Assembly: GCF_028640845.1 (NCBI RefSeq)
Contig: NC_080546.1
Span: forward strand, 21,793,020 to 21,857,019
DNA from: Ahaetulla prasina
Taxonomy: Eukaryota; Chordata; Lepidosauria; Squamata; Colubridae
Length of the DNA stretch: 64,000 nucleotides
Reading direction: 5' to 3'
A program made the position numbers and the translations under genes. Below the pieces are notes generated by a model, which made no database searches, had not been told where the DNA came from, and worked only from the letters and a program-made list of their open reading frames with translations. Of this stretch, positions 21,893-33,483 are shown piece by piece; the first letter of the stretch is position 1; each line of letters opens with the position of its first letter.

Positions 21893-22385
21893 GGATAGAA
21901 TAGAATAGAATAGGGCCGTGGTAGCTCAGGCTGGTAAGAAGCCTGTTATTAGAACACAGCAGCCTGCAATTACTGCAGGTTCAAGCCCGGCCCAAGGTTG
22001 ACTCAGCCTTCCATCCTTTATAAGGTAGGTAAAATGAGAACCCAGATTGTTGGGGGGGCAATAAGTTGACTTTGTAAAATATACAAATAGAATGAGACTA
22101 TTGCCTTATACACTGTAAGCCGCCCTGAGTCTTCGGAGAAGGGCGGGATATAAATGTAAATAAAAATAGAATAGAATAGAATAGAATTCTTTATTGTGAT
22201 TGGACACACAAGGTATTTGTGTTAGGTGTATATTCTCTCAGTGTACATAAGGCGAATAAAATACATTCATCAAGAATAAAAAGATACAATACTTAGTGAT
22301 AGTCAAGGTTACTAATAAGCTATCAAATCATACTAGAAAACAAATAAAAACAATATAAATTGAAAGATACAAGTAAACACCTCCG
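21893..22385 (-). mobile_element. LINE 3' end whose (AATAG)n tail holds a SINE
   Basis: GAATA units at 21895-21912 and 22168-22185 flank a SINE. Right of it follows the TTGTGATTGGACACACAAGG block of the 1373/10940 LINE family. The LINE is in reverse orientation. Confidence 0.75.
21913..22167 (+). mobile_element. tRNA-derived SINE with L2-like tail
   Basis: The 5' end has an RNA polymerase III A box (TAGCTCAGGCTGG, 21922-21934) and B box (GGTTCAAGCC, 21978-21987). The 3' part contains GTAAGCCGCCCTGAGTC and ends in an A-rich tail. That 3' block is the reverse complement of the left ends of the L2-like LINEs at 3416, 36325 and 49478, so the SINE and LINE share a tail. It is not an intact tRNA gene. 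Confidence 0.85.
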
Positions 22386-23873
22386 TTAAAATCACACCCA
22401 GGGCTAGGTAATCTTTAATTAAAACATTGCCATCTATTTTCAGGGTCTATCAGTAATTCTATTACATGTTTTATTATTTTTTCCCCAGATGTTTACTTTG
22501 ACTATTAAAAAATTACTATTGACCATAGAATACAATATACTTTATTTCGTTTCTGCTTTCTTAGTTGTTCTATGCAAGACTGTAAAATAGTAATAAACCT
22601 GTTTCCATTCAGTCTTGATTGTATGTGTGTACACATGAGCATGTATACATCAATGCTAAAATATGTCAATACTTAAAAAAAAAAAACACCAGGAATATTT
22701 GAGTTCAGCTGGTAAGTCATGATTAAGTTATTCTTTTGGAGGGGGGAGTTATTCATCTTGTCTTACTTTGTTTTCGTATTGTAGATTGTTGGAAACCTTT
22801 TTTTTTTAGTTTTAAATCTCAGTTTCCTTATTTTGACTTTGTAGAGCATCCTAGTTTTTATTAAGATTAGAATGTCAACACAAAAGTTAGTCTCCTGAGG
22901 AAAGGAAGTGCCTGGGTGGGTATTTATTTGCTTTCAGTTCGTGGAACCCTGATTAATACCTGAATTGGCTCAGTTAGAGCCTCTTTCTAATGTAATTAAA
23001 TGTTGTATCTTTCATCCTGAATTCCAGGACAGTCATAACAACGTATTAGAAATCAGACTGTTTGCCAAAAACCCAGTGATGCTACTTCCTCACACTTGGA
23101 AGCAGGAAACAGTATTGTAGCGCTGTAGTATAAAACATATGTAAGCTTAACATAAACTGGAAAAAAAATCCTACACCAAAAAGACCTTTTAAAAATTGAA
23201 TATGGGAGCCCTGTGTAGTTTGCATAATTGTACAGCTTATTGAAACCCAAACATTTTGGCTCTCCATCCATCACTTTTCTTTGTGATAAGCAGTTTTGGC
23301 TGGAGATATGCCAATTCTTCCTTAGCAAATTCCTTAGCAAACAGTCTAGATTGGAAAGCTGATTTTCCTTGCTCTGATAAGTTGGCTGTGGTTTTTTGCA
23401 ATATTCTCTGCCAAAGTTAAGGATGATGGGAACAAACCATAGCATGACACAGCTCTTGCATTGCTCCACCCTCTTTCTAATCCATTTTCCTGGCAGTTCC
23501 CAGAGCAGTAGGAATGAGAAGTCACTAACAGAAAGCTCATACTACCAGTTTGTCAAATAATTGAATATAGTAATAATCATTATAAGTCAACAAAATGCTG
23601 CACATTTGGCCTTCCTTACTCTTTCCTAGTCAAACACCAATGGTGGAAAATAACTCCCAAATACCAGAAGTACCAGATTTTTGGACAAAAAGCAATTTTC
23701 TGCAAAGAATGGCTAGCCACAGAGCATCATACCGCTTGGTTTTTAACAAATGTTTACTGCAGTTAATTGAATGATTTCCAGGTTAAAATGCTTCATGAAT
23801 TATGAACAATGCTTATGAGAATCATGAATATTAAAGGCTAAATGAAACATCTTTCTCTTTTTCTTGTATTCAG
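22386..23873. other. Intron sequence upstream of the second ectodomain exon
   Basis: No repeat family recognised. It ends in a pyrimidine-rich tract and acceptor TTCTTGTATTCAG at 23873. Confidence 0.5.
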
Positions 23874-23976
23874 CACGGATGGCTATTGTTTTGCAATGGT
23901 GGAAGATGAAGATACAGGAGGACAGAGTTTTACTACAGGCTGCATAGGTTTAGAAGGTTCTGACTTCCAATGCCGA
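23874..23976 (+). CDS. BMPR1B: BMPR1B ectodomain exon 2
   Basis: A 103 nt exon joins the AG of the previous exon with its first C to make Ser, then reads [16 protein letters not shown] and [13 protein letters not shown] in frame. The spacing CF...GC...FQC supplies cysteines of the three-finger ectodomain that binds BMP/GDF ligands. The STDGYCF and LEGSDFQC motifs distinguish BMPR1B from BMPR1A. The middle segment, [12 protein letters not shown], is more variable than the kinase. The donor is CGA|GTAAGA and the exon ends in phase 0. Confidence 0.96.
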
Positions 23977-24201
23977 GTAAGAAAATGTTGTGAACTCAAC
24001 CTGAACTTTTAGAATCAATCTGAATACTGTCGGGAAATAAAATATTAATGTTTTACATTATTTTAAAAGGTCAAAGAAACAAATTGAGAATGTTATTGCC
24101 ATTAATACGAACAGCAGAAATATTCTGTTGTGTTTGACCAACAATGCTAAGGAAAGACCGGCTCAGAATTTTAAAAGTAGTAACTGTTAAGAAAGCTTGA
24201 G

Positions 24202-24540
24202 TACAGTAGTCCTCCACTTACAACCAACATTTCTGTTGCTAAGCAAGACAGTTGTTAAGTGAATTTTGCTGCATTTTACAACTTTTCTTGGCATAGTTAT
24301 TAAATGAATCACTGCCGTTGTTAAGTTAGTAACGTGGTTCTTAAGTAAATATGGCTTCCTCATTGACTTTGCTTGTCAGAAGGTTGCAAAAAGCGATGAA
24401 GACACTACAACTGTCATGTATACATGCCAGTTGCCAAGCATCTGAATTTTGATCATGTGACCACGGGATTTGTAAATGTGAAAAATAGTCATCACTCACT
24501 TTTTTCAGTGCCATTTTAATTTTAATCACTAAGCAAATGG
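24202..24540. mobile_element. Mariner-type MITE
   Basis: Starts TACAGTAGTCCTCCACTTAC and shows the internal AAGTGAATTTTGCTGCATTT and GATCATGTGACCACGGGAT blocks of the 49330 family. The right terminal repeat is missing. Confidence 0.75.
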
Positions 24541-25062
24541 ACCTTAACGTATGTCCACAATGGGAACTGGAATTTCTGTCCTAAGTTGTTGCAGTTGTAT
24601 CTTGAGTAAGATCCAGTTTTACAATTTTTGTTGCTCGTTAAAAAAATCCAACTTCTCCAAGGTTTTTGCTGGAAATTGGCAAAACAGGGTAGCAAGTCAG
24701 TAGTAGGTAACTGCAATATGTTGCATCTCTCTATATATGCCAATTTTGTCATTAGTAAGGTCTTCACTATATTGGGGCCCTTGGTTTTTAATACAAACTC
24801 AAATCCTAATGTGTTTTTTAATATTTTCTCATAATTGGAATTAAACTGCACATGTAAAAAAATACCCAAAAGAGTTTGATAATGATAAGCAACCTGAGTT
24901 ATACATTGCATCTATGTTGAAATAGTTGCAGTCTTAATTTTTTTAAGATGAACACCTTGAACCGTTTGCATGCACATACGTTTTCTTTATGTCTCTCCTT
25001 ATAAAATTGTGATGAACTGTTTCATAGCTATTTTATATAAACCTTATCTATAATTATTACAG

Positions 25063-25165
25063 GACACTCCATTGTCTCAACCAAGGAGATTAATTGCATG
25101 CTGCACAGATCAGGATTTCTGTAATAAAGATCTTCACCCTACTTTGCCACCTTTAGAACTTCCAG
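25063..25165 (+). CDS. BMPR1B: BMPR1B ectodomain exon 3
   Basis: A 103 nt exon reads [20 protein letters not shown] and then [14 protein letters not shown], closing the ectodomain cysteine pattern (the CC and FCN box typical of the receptor family). It begins in phase 0 after an AG acceptor at 25062 and ends with a lone G (donor CAG|GTAACA). The CCT...FCN(K)DLHPTLPP arrangement agrees with BMPR1B. The residues after PPL differ from the mammalian pattern. Confidence 0.96.
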
Positions 25166-25448
25166 GTAACAAAAGATTACTAACCCTAATATCTAACACA
25201 TATCTATTTTTGAAAAAGACTATGTAAGTTTGTCAATTATGATACGACAATGTACTCGTTTTGTATGCTGCCCTTTTTCATTCAACCTAAAATGAGTTCC
25301 TAAATAATCTGCTCCTCTGAAATCAGGAAAACTTATCTAATAACATAGCCTTAAAATGCAGGAGTGAATCACTTTGATGCTTGTTTCTATTTAACTAGAT
25401 AACTGGTTCATATGTCCCAATAACTATAATTCAACATGTACTCCATAC

Positions 25449-25625
25449 CAGTGGTGGGTTGACCCCAGTTCAGATCGGTTCTATAGAACTGGTTGTAAAA
25501 CTGGCGGGAGGCTCCACCCACTGACCCAAACATCATCAAAACTCTTCTGCGCATGCGCGCAAGCAGAGTGAGCTCGTGGGCGCGGGCACGATACAAACCG
25601 GTAGTAAAGGTAAAGTACACCCCTG
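25449..25625. mobile_element. hAT-type MITE with perfect 8 bp target duplication
   Basis: Begins CAGTGGTGGGTTGACC and ends AAGTACACCCCTG. It is flanked by CTCCATAC on both sides. The interior has a GCGCATGCGCGC palindrome. Confidence 0.85.
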
Positions 25626-25827
25626 CTCCATACTGTTTTCAGTAGAAATGACTTCATTTTAAGAAGATGTTTCATCTTTTGCAGTATATCTTCTTAGTGA
25701 ACACATTTATCTTTAGATTCTCTTTCTTTAACCACTTATTATTGAGTCCCACTCAATTAAAGATCGTGTAGTAAATAAGTTGATGTTCAGTGCAGTCAAT
25801 TTATTATTAATTTATTAATTTATTATA

Positions 25828-26160
25828 GTAGCAGTGTTCCAATATCTCAGGGGTTTGCCATAAAGAAGAGGGAGTCAAGCTATTCTCCCTTCTTATCCTG
25901 AAGGTAGGATAAGTAGTGGGTAGAAACTAATCAAGGAGAAAAGCAATCTAGAACTAAGGAGACATTTCCTGACAGTTAGAACAATTAGTCAGTGGAATGA
26001 CTTGCTTTCAGAAGTTGTGAATGCTCCAGCAGTGGAATTTTTAAAGAAGAGATTGTATGATTATATGCCTGAAATGGTATAGGGTTTCCTGCCTGTACCA
26101 GGGAGCTTGGATTAGAAAACCTCCAAGGTCCCTTCCAACCTTTTTATTCTGTTATTATAG
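25828..26160 (+). mobile_element. CR1 LINE 3' fragment
   Basis: Sequence matches the CR1 3' part at 2634-3074, from GTGTTCCAATATCTCAGGGG to TCCCTTCCAACC, with indels that break the frame. It is older than the 2634 copy. Confidence 0.85.
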
Positions 26161-26364
26161 GCCAGTACAAGAAGTTTGTCCAAGAGCAACTATGAGAATT
26201 TATAAATCTGTTTTAAGAAATCAGTAAATAACATTTGAATTAAAACTAAAATACATTTATAAAACAACCTCACTAGAACCAGCGAGTAAAGTCTAAAAGC
26301 AACCATAGCAATCCTTGTCTACATAAGTATAGTAGTATGACATAACATTACATAAAATGTGATA

Positions 26365-26758
26365 CAGGTAATCTTTGACTATGACCAGATTTGAGCTCAA
26401 ATTTCTGTTGCTAAGTGACAAAGTTGTTAAGTGAGTTTTGGTCCATTTTACAACCTTCCTTCCCACAGTTGTTACGTGAGTCACTGCAGTTATTAAGGTA
26501 GTAATATGGTTATAGAGTGGATCTGGCTTCCAGATTGATTTTGCTTGTCAGAAGGTCACAAAAGGTGATCAAGTAACCCTAGGACACTGCAGCTGTCACT
26601 AATAGGAGCCAGTGGCCAAGTGTCCAAATTTTAATCACGTGACCTTGGAGATACTGCAATGGCCATAAGTGTGAAAAACGATCATTAATCCCTTTTTTCA
26701 GTGCCGCTGTAACTTTGAATGATCACTAAACAAAAGGCTGTAATTCGAGGACTACTTG
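26365..26758. mobile_element. Mariner-type MITE, near full length
   Basis: Begins TA|CAGGTAATCTTTGACTATG and ends TAATTCGAGGACTACTTG. The interior contains GTTAAGTGAGTTTTGG and AATCACGTGACC. It belongs to the family of 49330. Confidence 0.8.
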
Positions 26759-27161
26759 CAATGTCTAAAATTACAAAAGTGATAATAATTTATGAGTGAT
26801 GATATCTAAAATTGCAGAAAAGTTAATAATAGTTGAAATAACATAAATATATATCTATGTAGCAGGAGCTTGACCTTACAAAGTGGAAAACTTAGCCACT
26901 ATAGTAAAGGCAATTAATTTGTGAGCAGCTTCAGAGCTGAGTCAGAGCGATTAAGATATCTGCTGATAAGAAGGACGATAAACCTGGTTCAAATGTCTCT
27001 ATGAAAGGAGCAACAAAGAACACATTATGTGGTTTCTACCTATCCACAATCACAGAAGCAGACAATTGATGTTGCAGCTCTTTAGCTCATTGTGCTTTTT
27101 ATGAAGTGAAAAGTGAAATCTACAATGTGCTGAGAAGTAATGGCAATCACATTATATACTG

Positions 27162-27365
27162 CTTCACAGTGCTTTACAGCCATCTCTAAACAGTTTATAG
27201 AGTCAACATATTGCTCCCAACAATCTGGTCCTCATTCTACCCAACCTCAGAAGGATGGAAGGCTGAGTCAACCTTGAGCCAAATGAGAATTGAACTGCCA
27301 AATTGCAGTCAGCAGAAGTAGCCTGCAGTACTGCATTCTTACTACTGCGCCACCATAGTTCAAGA
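27162..27365 (-). mobile_element. tRNA-derived SINE, reverse
   Basis: Read on the minus strand it begins GGTGGCGCAGTAGTAAGAAT (A-box-like) and continues GGCAGTTCAATTCTC (B-box-like) and GTTGACTCAGCCTTCCATCC. Its duplicate is at 29288-29490 and a relative is at 48105. Confidence 0.75.
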
Positions 27366-28429
27366 AAGAAGGACAGCTGGAAATCTTACCAAACTTTTGA
27401 ACGGTTTTGATTTATCAATTGTCAGCTGTCCAAAATTCTTTAATTCATTATTCTGAAAATCAAGAATTTATATTTCCAGCTTAATATTTTTCTTTAACAG
27501 GAAGCAATCTGTCCAAAATTGGTTTCCATTTTTCACTTGTCATGTGAAGAGTATTGTTTCTGATTTGGAAAGCTTACAGCCCATGGTCATATCTCAAGCG
27601 AAAGCACAGTCTAAAGAAATTGTCTAGTATTAGGTTCCTTAAATTGCAAATTAACTCATATAGAGATGGTAGGAAAAGTAAAGAAGTTGTACTTTGCAAG
27701 AGCTTTTCCATGTCCTAGCCAAAAAAAAAAAAAAGTATTAATTTACTGGAAACAAGATAAAAACAGAACATTCACACACCCCCACCCAGTGTTCCTCATT
27801 TTAAACAGCTTTCTTATTCAATAAAATGAAATGTCTTTGTAAGAACAAGAAGACCCTATAATGGTTAGGCAGGATGCTTATTAGACAAGCAGGAAAAAAA
27901 CAGTTAATTCCCATTATAACATTGGAAAGAATAAAAATATCAGAAGTGAAAAAAGCAGGTTTCAGGCAGAACAGATAAAAAAAATGTTTTTACTGATTTT
28001 ATTCTCTTGCAAACAGAAATGGTGGTGCCACTACGTCTGACTCTCAGGCTGGCGATGAAATAAGTGGGGACACGAAATTGAGTTTGATAGGCTTTCATCG
28101 CAGACTTAGACTGCAACCGTAGTAAACCTGAACGCTTCTAGTTTGTGAATGGAGAAAATTAGTTGGAAAAGATTAGGTATTTCTGAAATGTAGAGAGGTC
28201 TCTTTAGATATATTTTTACAGGAGGTTGCATAGAATCTATCTCAGAAATATTCAAACTGCCTTCAAGGAGAGGCATGGCAAATGGAAGACATTTCTCTGA
28301 AAGCAGAACTGATAATTGTAGCAAGGACCAAACAAACCAGTGAATAAACTGGTTCTTCAGAACCTCTCTGGAAAAGAGAGGACATGAGATGACCCACATA
28401 TACTCCACATGGCTGCTTCTCTTTAGGAC

Positions 28430-28625
28430 AGTGGTCCCCAACCCTCAGGCCGTGACCCACTACTGGGCTCCGGCCTATGTGGGCTACGAGCTGGTGAATA
28501 CATGCATGCAGCTTAACTTGTGCGAGCAGCGGGCCAGTGTGTACACAGGGACAGCTCAACTCATGCAAGCTCTGAGACACTGCAGGATAGTGGTCTTTCA
28601 TGGGTTTGAGTGCCAGGAGGTATAA
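28430..28625 (+). mobile_element. hAT-type fragment
   Basis: Begins CAGTGGTCCCCAACCCTCAG, a hAT-like terminal repeat, but no matching right end is visible. Its duplicate is at 30556-30750. The open frames on both strands here are copied by the duplication and do not look like host exons. Confidence 0.5.
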
Positions 28626-28633
28626 GAATGTAG

Positions 28634-28947
28634 CAGAGGTGGGTTTCAGCAGGTTCTGATCAGTTCTGGAGAACCGATAGCGGAAATTTTGAGTAGTTCA
28701 GAGAACCAGTAAATACCACCTTTGACTGGCCCCGCCCCCATCTATTGTCTGCCTCCCGAGTCTCAGCTAATGAGGAAGAAATGGGGATTTTGCAGTAACC
28801 TTCCCCTAGAGTGGGGTGGGAATGGAGATTTTACAGTATCCTTCCCATGCCATGCCCACCAAGCCATGCCACGCCCACCAAGCCATGCCACGCCCACCAA
28901 GCCACACCCACAGAACCGGTAGTAAAAAAATTTGAAACCCACCACTG
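28634..28947. mobile_element. hAT-type MITE, copy in D2 unit 1
   Basis: Begins CAGAGGTGGGTTTCAGCAGG and ends GAAACCCACCACTG. The flanks on both sides are GAATGTAG, a perfect 8 bp duplication. Inside are three tandem CCAAGCCATGCCACGCCCA units. Confidence 0.88.
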
Positions 28948-29160
28948 GAATGTAGTCTTTGGCTTATAACCTTGATTTACAATTGGGACCAGAATTTTCA
29001 TTGTTGAGCAAAGCAGTGGTTAAGTGGTTAAGCAGTAGTCTGCCAATTTTACAGCTTTCTTTCTTTCTTTCTTTCTTTCTCTTTTTTGGCTATGGACACT
29101 AAAAATATTTTTTCATATGGTTCATAAAAGAAATGTCAAAATCATCAGCCTCATTTGGTC

Positions 29161-31282
29161 TCTACCTATCCACAATCACAGAAGCAGACAATTGATGTTG
29201 CAGCTCTTTAGCTCATTGTGCTTTTTATGAAGTGAAAAGTGAAATCTACAATGTGCTGAGAAGTAATGGCAATGGCATTATATACTGCTTCACAGTGCTT
29301 TACAGCCATCTCTAAACAGTTTATAGAGTCAACATATTGCTCCCAACAATCTGGTCCTCATTTTACCCAACCTTAGAAGGATGGAAGGCTGAGTCAACCT
29401 TGAGCCAAGTGAGAATTGAACTGCCAAATTGCAGTCAGCAGAAGTAGCCTGCAGTACTGCATTCTTACTACTGCGCCACCATGGTTTCCACCATTTCCAC
29501 CAAGCTGGAAATCTTACCAAACTTTTGAACGGTTTTGATTTATCAATTGTCAGCTGTCCAAAATTCTTTAATTCATTATTCTGAAAATCAAGAATTTATA
29601 TTTCCAGCTTAATATTTTTCTTTAACAGGAAACAATCTGTCCAAAATTGGTTTCCATTTTTCACTTGTCATGTGAAGAGTATTGTTTCTGATTTGGAAAG
29701 CTTACAGCCCATGGTCATATCTCAAGCGAAAGCACAGTCTAAAGAAATTGTCTAGTATTAGGTTCCTTAAATTGCAAATTAACTCATATAGAGATGGTAG
29801 GAAAAGTAAAGAAGTTGTACTTTGCAAGAGCTTTTCCATGTCCTAGCAAAAAAAAAAAAAGTATTAATTTACTGGAAACAAGCTAAAAACAGAACATTCA
29901 CACACACCCCACCCAGTGTTCCTCATTTTAAACAGCTTTCTAATGCAATAAAATGAAATGTCTTTGTAAGAACTAGAAGACCCTATAATGGTTAGGCAGG
30001 ATGCTTATTAGACAAGCAGGAAAAAACAGTTAATTCCCATTATAACATTGGAAAGAATAAAAATATCAGAAGTGAAAAAAGCAGGTTTCAGGCAGAACGG
30101 ATTAAAAAAATGTTTTTACTGATTTTATTCTCTTGCAAACAGAAATGGTGGTGCCACTATGTCTGACTCTCAGACTGGCGATGAAATAAGTGGGGACACG
30201 AAATTGAGTTTGATAGGCTTTCATCGCAGACTTAGACTGCAACCGTAGTAAACCTGAACGCTTCTAGTTTGTGAATGGAGAAAATTAGTTGGAAAAGATT
30301 AGGTATTTCTGAAATGTAGAGAGGTCTCTTTAGATATATTTTTACAGGAGGTTGCATAGAATCTATCTCAGAAATATTCAAACTGCCTTCAAGGAGAGGC
30401 ATGGCAAATGGAAGACATTTCTCTGAAAGCAGAACTGATAATTGTAGCAAGGACCAAACAAACCAGTGAATAAACTGGTTCTTCAGAACCTCTCTGGAAA
30501 AGAGAGGACATGAGATGACCCACATATACTCCACATGGCTGCTTCTCTTTAGGACAGTGGTCCCCAACCCTCAGGCCGTGACCCACTACTGGGCTCCGGC
30601 CTATGTGGGCTACGAGCTGGTGAATACATGCATGCAGCTTAACTTGTGCGAGCAGCGGGCCAGTGTGTACACAGGGACAGCTCAACTCATGCAAGCTCTG
30701 AGACACTGCAGGATAGTGGTCTTTCATGGGTTTGAGTGCCAGGAGGTATAAGAATGTAGCAGAGGTGGGTTTCAGCAGGTTCTGATCAGTTCTGGAGAAC
30801 CGATAGCGGAAATTTTGAGTAGTTCAGAGAACCAGTAAATACCACCTTTGACTGGCCCCGCCCCCATCTATTGTCTGCCTCCCGAGTCTCAGCTAATGAG
30901 GAAGAAATGGGGATTTTGCAGTAACCTTCCCCTAGAGTGGGGTGGGAATGGAGATTTTACAGTATCCTTCCCATGCCATGCCCACCAAGCCATGCCACGC
31001 CCACCAAGCCATGCCACGCCCACCAAGCCACACCCACAGAACCGGTAGTAAAAAAATTTGAAACCCACCACTGGAATGTAGTCTTTGGCTTATAACCTTG
31101 ATTTACAATTGGGACCAGAATTTTCATTGTTGAGCAAAGCAGTGGTTAAGTGGTTAAGCAGTAGTCTGCCAATTTTACAGCTTTCTTTCTTTCTTTCTTT
31201 CTCTTTTTTGGCTATGGACACTAAAAATATTTTTTCATATGGTTCATAAAAGAAATGTCAAAATCATCAGTCTCATTTGGTC
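29161..31282. repeat. Tandem duplication D2, unit 2
   Basis: Repeats 27035-29160 at an offset of 2126 bp. By eye the first half carries about 15-20 differences, including a replaced stretch near 29488, whereas the last kilobase is nearly identical apart from (TTTC)n length. The right flank leaves the repeat at TCTACACTATCTCG. Confidence 0.93.
30760..31073. mobile_element. hAT-type MITE, copy in D2 unit 2
   Basis: The duplicate of 28634-28947, with the same GAATGTAG flanks. It was copied by the segmental duplication, not by separate transposition. Confidence 0.88.
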
Positions 31283-32385
31283 TCTACACTATCTCGTAGA
31301 TACTATAAAATTAAAACATTAAACCTGATGCAAACCGAAGATAGATTCCTTGTCTGCCTCTCCCATCAGAGGCAAACCAGAAAAGAAATGTTGTTCGGGG
31401 GCCAAAATAGAAGATGAAATCAGAGCTTGGAAGTAAACGTGCTTAATAAGAAAGCTAAGAGTCCCATAGGCACCTCCTTGTTGTATCATCCTGGTAGATC
31501 CGAAATACAATAGCCATATTCCAGGACCGATCAATAAGGATAGAGGACTTACAGCTTATGGTGTTATTTCCCTTCATCTTGTCTTGCTCTATAGAACACC
31601 AAAAGGGATCTTCTTACTCTCAAACAGCCAGATGCATGCTGGATCAGTTTGCAGTTCACAGATAAAGAAATGTATACTTGAAATGGAGACCATAATCCCC
31701 TAAAGTCTTATTCGTATTTGTGATGGTGTCTATTAGAGATACATAAATCACAGTAAACCTTTTTTGCTACTACTATATTAATTTGACAGTATTTCAGGAT
31801 GAAATATTTCAGTATTCCATTTCTTTATAGAGTATCTTTTTAAAATTGTATATATATTCTTTATGCCTAACTTTTCTACATCCTAACATTTCCTAATAAA
31901 AGTGCATGAATTTGCATAGTTGCTAATAACAGTTACACTAGAAACATTTACAAATGTCATGATTTATTGTGTGGATGTTCTGAGGCTGGCTTATATGTTT
32001 TTCTGGTGTAGCTTTCATAACAATATGCTTCTAGTTTTCAAGCTACGTTTTGACCAGTCCTTTATGAATATTCACTATCTCTGGAGTGATGACATCTATT
32101 TGCAGACTGCTAATATTCAGGAAATATCCTGGAAATCCCACTGCTGATACGTTTGATTTTTCATGCATTTTTTTGTTAAATTTCTGTGCCACTAAATCCG
32201 TGTAGAACCGAGGTTTCTTAATGTTAATGATGGTTGAAAGTTGGAATACAATATGATCGAATTTGTAAACTTTTAACTTCCACTCCAGCCCACTCATTTT
32301 TTTTCTAGAGATAAGTTGCCTATCTCACAATGTGTATGTTTGATAATTACACAATACTATGATAGTAACAATTGCAGGTTATAAT
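31283..32385. other. Intron sequence, nothing recognised
   Basis: No repeat family or exon recognised over about 1.1 kb. Confidence 0.5.
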
Positions 32386-32387
32386 AT

Positions 32388-32888
32388 AACAACAGAGTTG
32401 GAAGGGACCTTGGAGGCCTTCTAGTCCAACCCCCTGCCCAGGCAGGAAACCCTACACCATCTCAGTCAGATGGTTATCCAACATTTTCTTAAAAATTTCC
32501 AGTGTTGGAGCATTCACAACTTCTGCAGGCAAGTCGTTCCACTTATTAATTGTTCTAACTGTCAAGAAATTTCTCCTTAGTTCTAAGTTGCTTCTTTCTT
32601 TGATCAGTTTCCACCCATTGCTTCTTGTTCTACCCTCAGGTGCTTTGGAGAACAGCCCGACTCCCTCTTCTTTGTGGCAACCCCTGAGATATTGGAATAC
32701 TGCTATCATGTCTCCCCTAGTCCTTCTTTTTATTAAACTAGACATACCGAGTTCCTGCAACCGTTCTTCATATGTTTTAGCCTCCAGTCCCCTAATCATC
32801 TTTGTTGCTCTTCTCTGCACTCTTTCTAGAGTCTCAACATCTTTTTTACATCGTGGCGACCAAAACTGGATGCAAAACTGGAGGTTCG
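32388..32888 (-). mobile_element. CR1 LINE, 5'-truncated
   Basis: The minus strand encodes [20 protein letters not shown], then [20 protein letters not shown] and WNDLPAEVVNAPTLEIFKKM. The CR1 3' end (CCTGCCCAGGCAGGAAACCC) is at the left. The frame is still open. Confidence 0.9.
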
Positions 32889-32890
32889 TG

Positions 32891-32936
32891 GAAGTGATGG
32901 TAAAGTATTTTACCATGGATACTTTACGGTCACTTC
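32891..32936. repeat. Fold-back inverted repeat at the CR1 5' end
   Basis: The arms GAAGTGATGGTAAAGTAT (32891-32908) and ATACTTTACGGTCACTTC (32919-32936) pair except for a 2 nt mismatch. The 10 nt loop follows directly on the LINE truncation point. Confidence 0.8.
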
Positions 32937-32945
32937 TGCATTTGC

Positions 32946-33020
32946 TGTTGTTGTTGTTAGTTGCGAAGTCATGTCCGACCCATCGCGACCCCATGGACAA
33001 CCTTCCTATCTTTTACCATC
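32946..33020 (-). mobile_element. Short BovB LINE 3' end
   Basis: GTTGTTGTTGTTAGTTGCGA followed by GTCATGTCCGACCCATCGCG matches the left end of the BovB copy at 35842. The flanks TCTGCATTTGCT on both sides look like a target-site duplication, so this is probably an independent, severely 5'-truncated insertion. Confidence 0.75.
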
Positions 33021-33386
33021 CTCTGCATTTGCTACTATCACAGAATTGTCCAATACCCAAACTATTAAAAAAAGAAGAATGGGGTAATTAACAAGGAAAT
33101 CTGGATTTAAAGGTGATTCAGCCTATTATAAAACTGGTTAAATCCAAAATGTTTAGGACAGCCATATTATTTGAACCAATGTGATTTTGTTCCAGCTCCT
33201 GTTCTGGACAGCAATGGGTAGAGAAACTTTAAAAATTACATCTGGGTACTGCAATTTTTAATGTCATCATTGTCTTAATGTTATCATTCCCTCCTGCTTG
33301 GTGCTCATAAATATGTGCGAACTGAAGTTAAATATGATAAGTAACATTATTTCTGATTGATAAAAGCTTTTGTTTTCTTATTTAAG

Positions 33387-33483
33387 CTTTTTCAAAGGGA
33401 AATGTTCACCTGAAGGCTCTGCTAATTTCAGTGATTGTCTGTAGCATACTCTTGGTGTGCATCATCGTATTCTGTTACTTCAG
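33387..33483 (+). CDS. BMPR1B: BMPR1B transmembrane exon
   Basis: A 97 nt exon enters with two bases completing Ala and leaves with AG. It reads [20 protein letters not shown] and then [11 protein letters not shown]. The hydrophobic run from ALLIS to VFCYF is a single membrane-spanning helix of about 23 residues. The acceptor TTTTCTTATTTAAG ends at 33386 and the donor is CAG|GTATGT. The extracellular part ([10 protein letters not shown]) is variable compared with the membrane helix. Confidence 0.96.

Larger units (their letters stand above)
27035..29160. repeat. Tandem duplication D2, unit 1
   Basis: A 2126 bp unit lies in the intron between the third ectodomain exon and the membrane exon. 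It starts at TCTACCTATCC (27035). The junction to unit 2 shares TCTAC with both outer flanks, a 5 bp microhomology. It contains a SINE, a polypurine stretch, a hAT-type fragment, a hAT MITE and a (TTTC)n tract, but no exon. Confidence 0.93.

Noticed and set aside
21913..21990. tRNA gene
   Set aside because: A and B boxes are present, but there is no cloverleaf acceptor stem and the sequence continues into a SINE body.
28106..28625. Repeated 78-112 codon frames at 28.1-28.6 kb and 30.2-30.75 kb as a duplicated gene
   Set aside because: They overlap on opposite strands, show no domain, and are duplicated with transposon-rich intron sequence.
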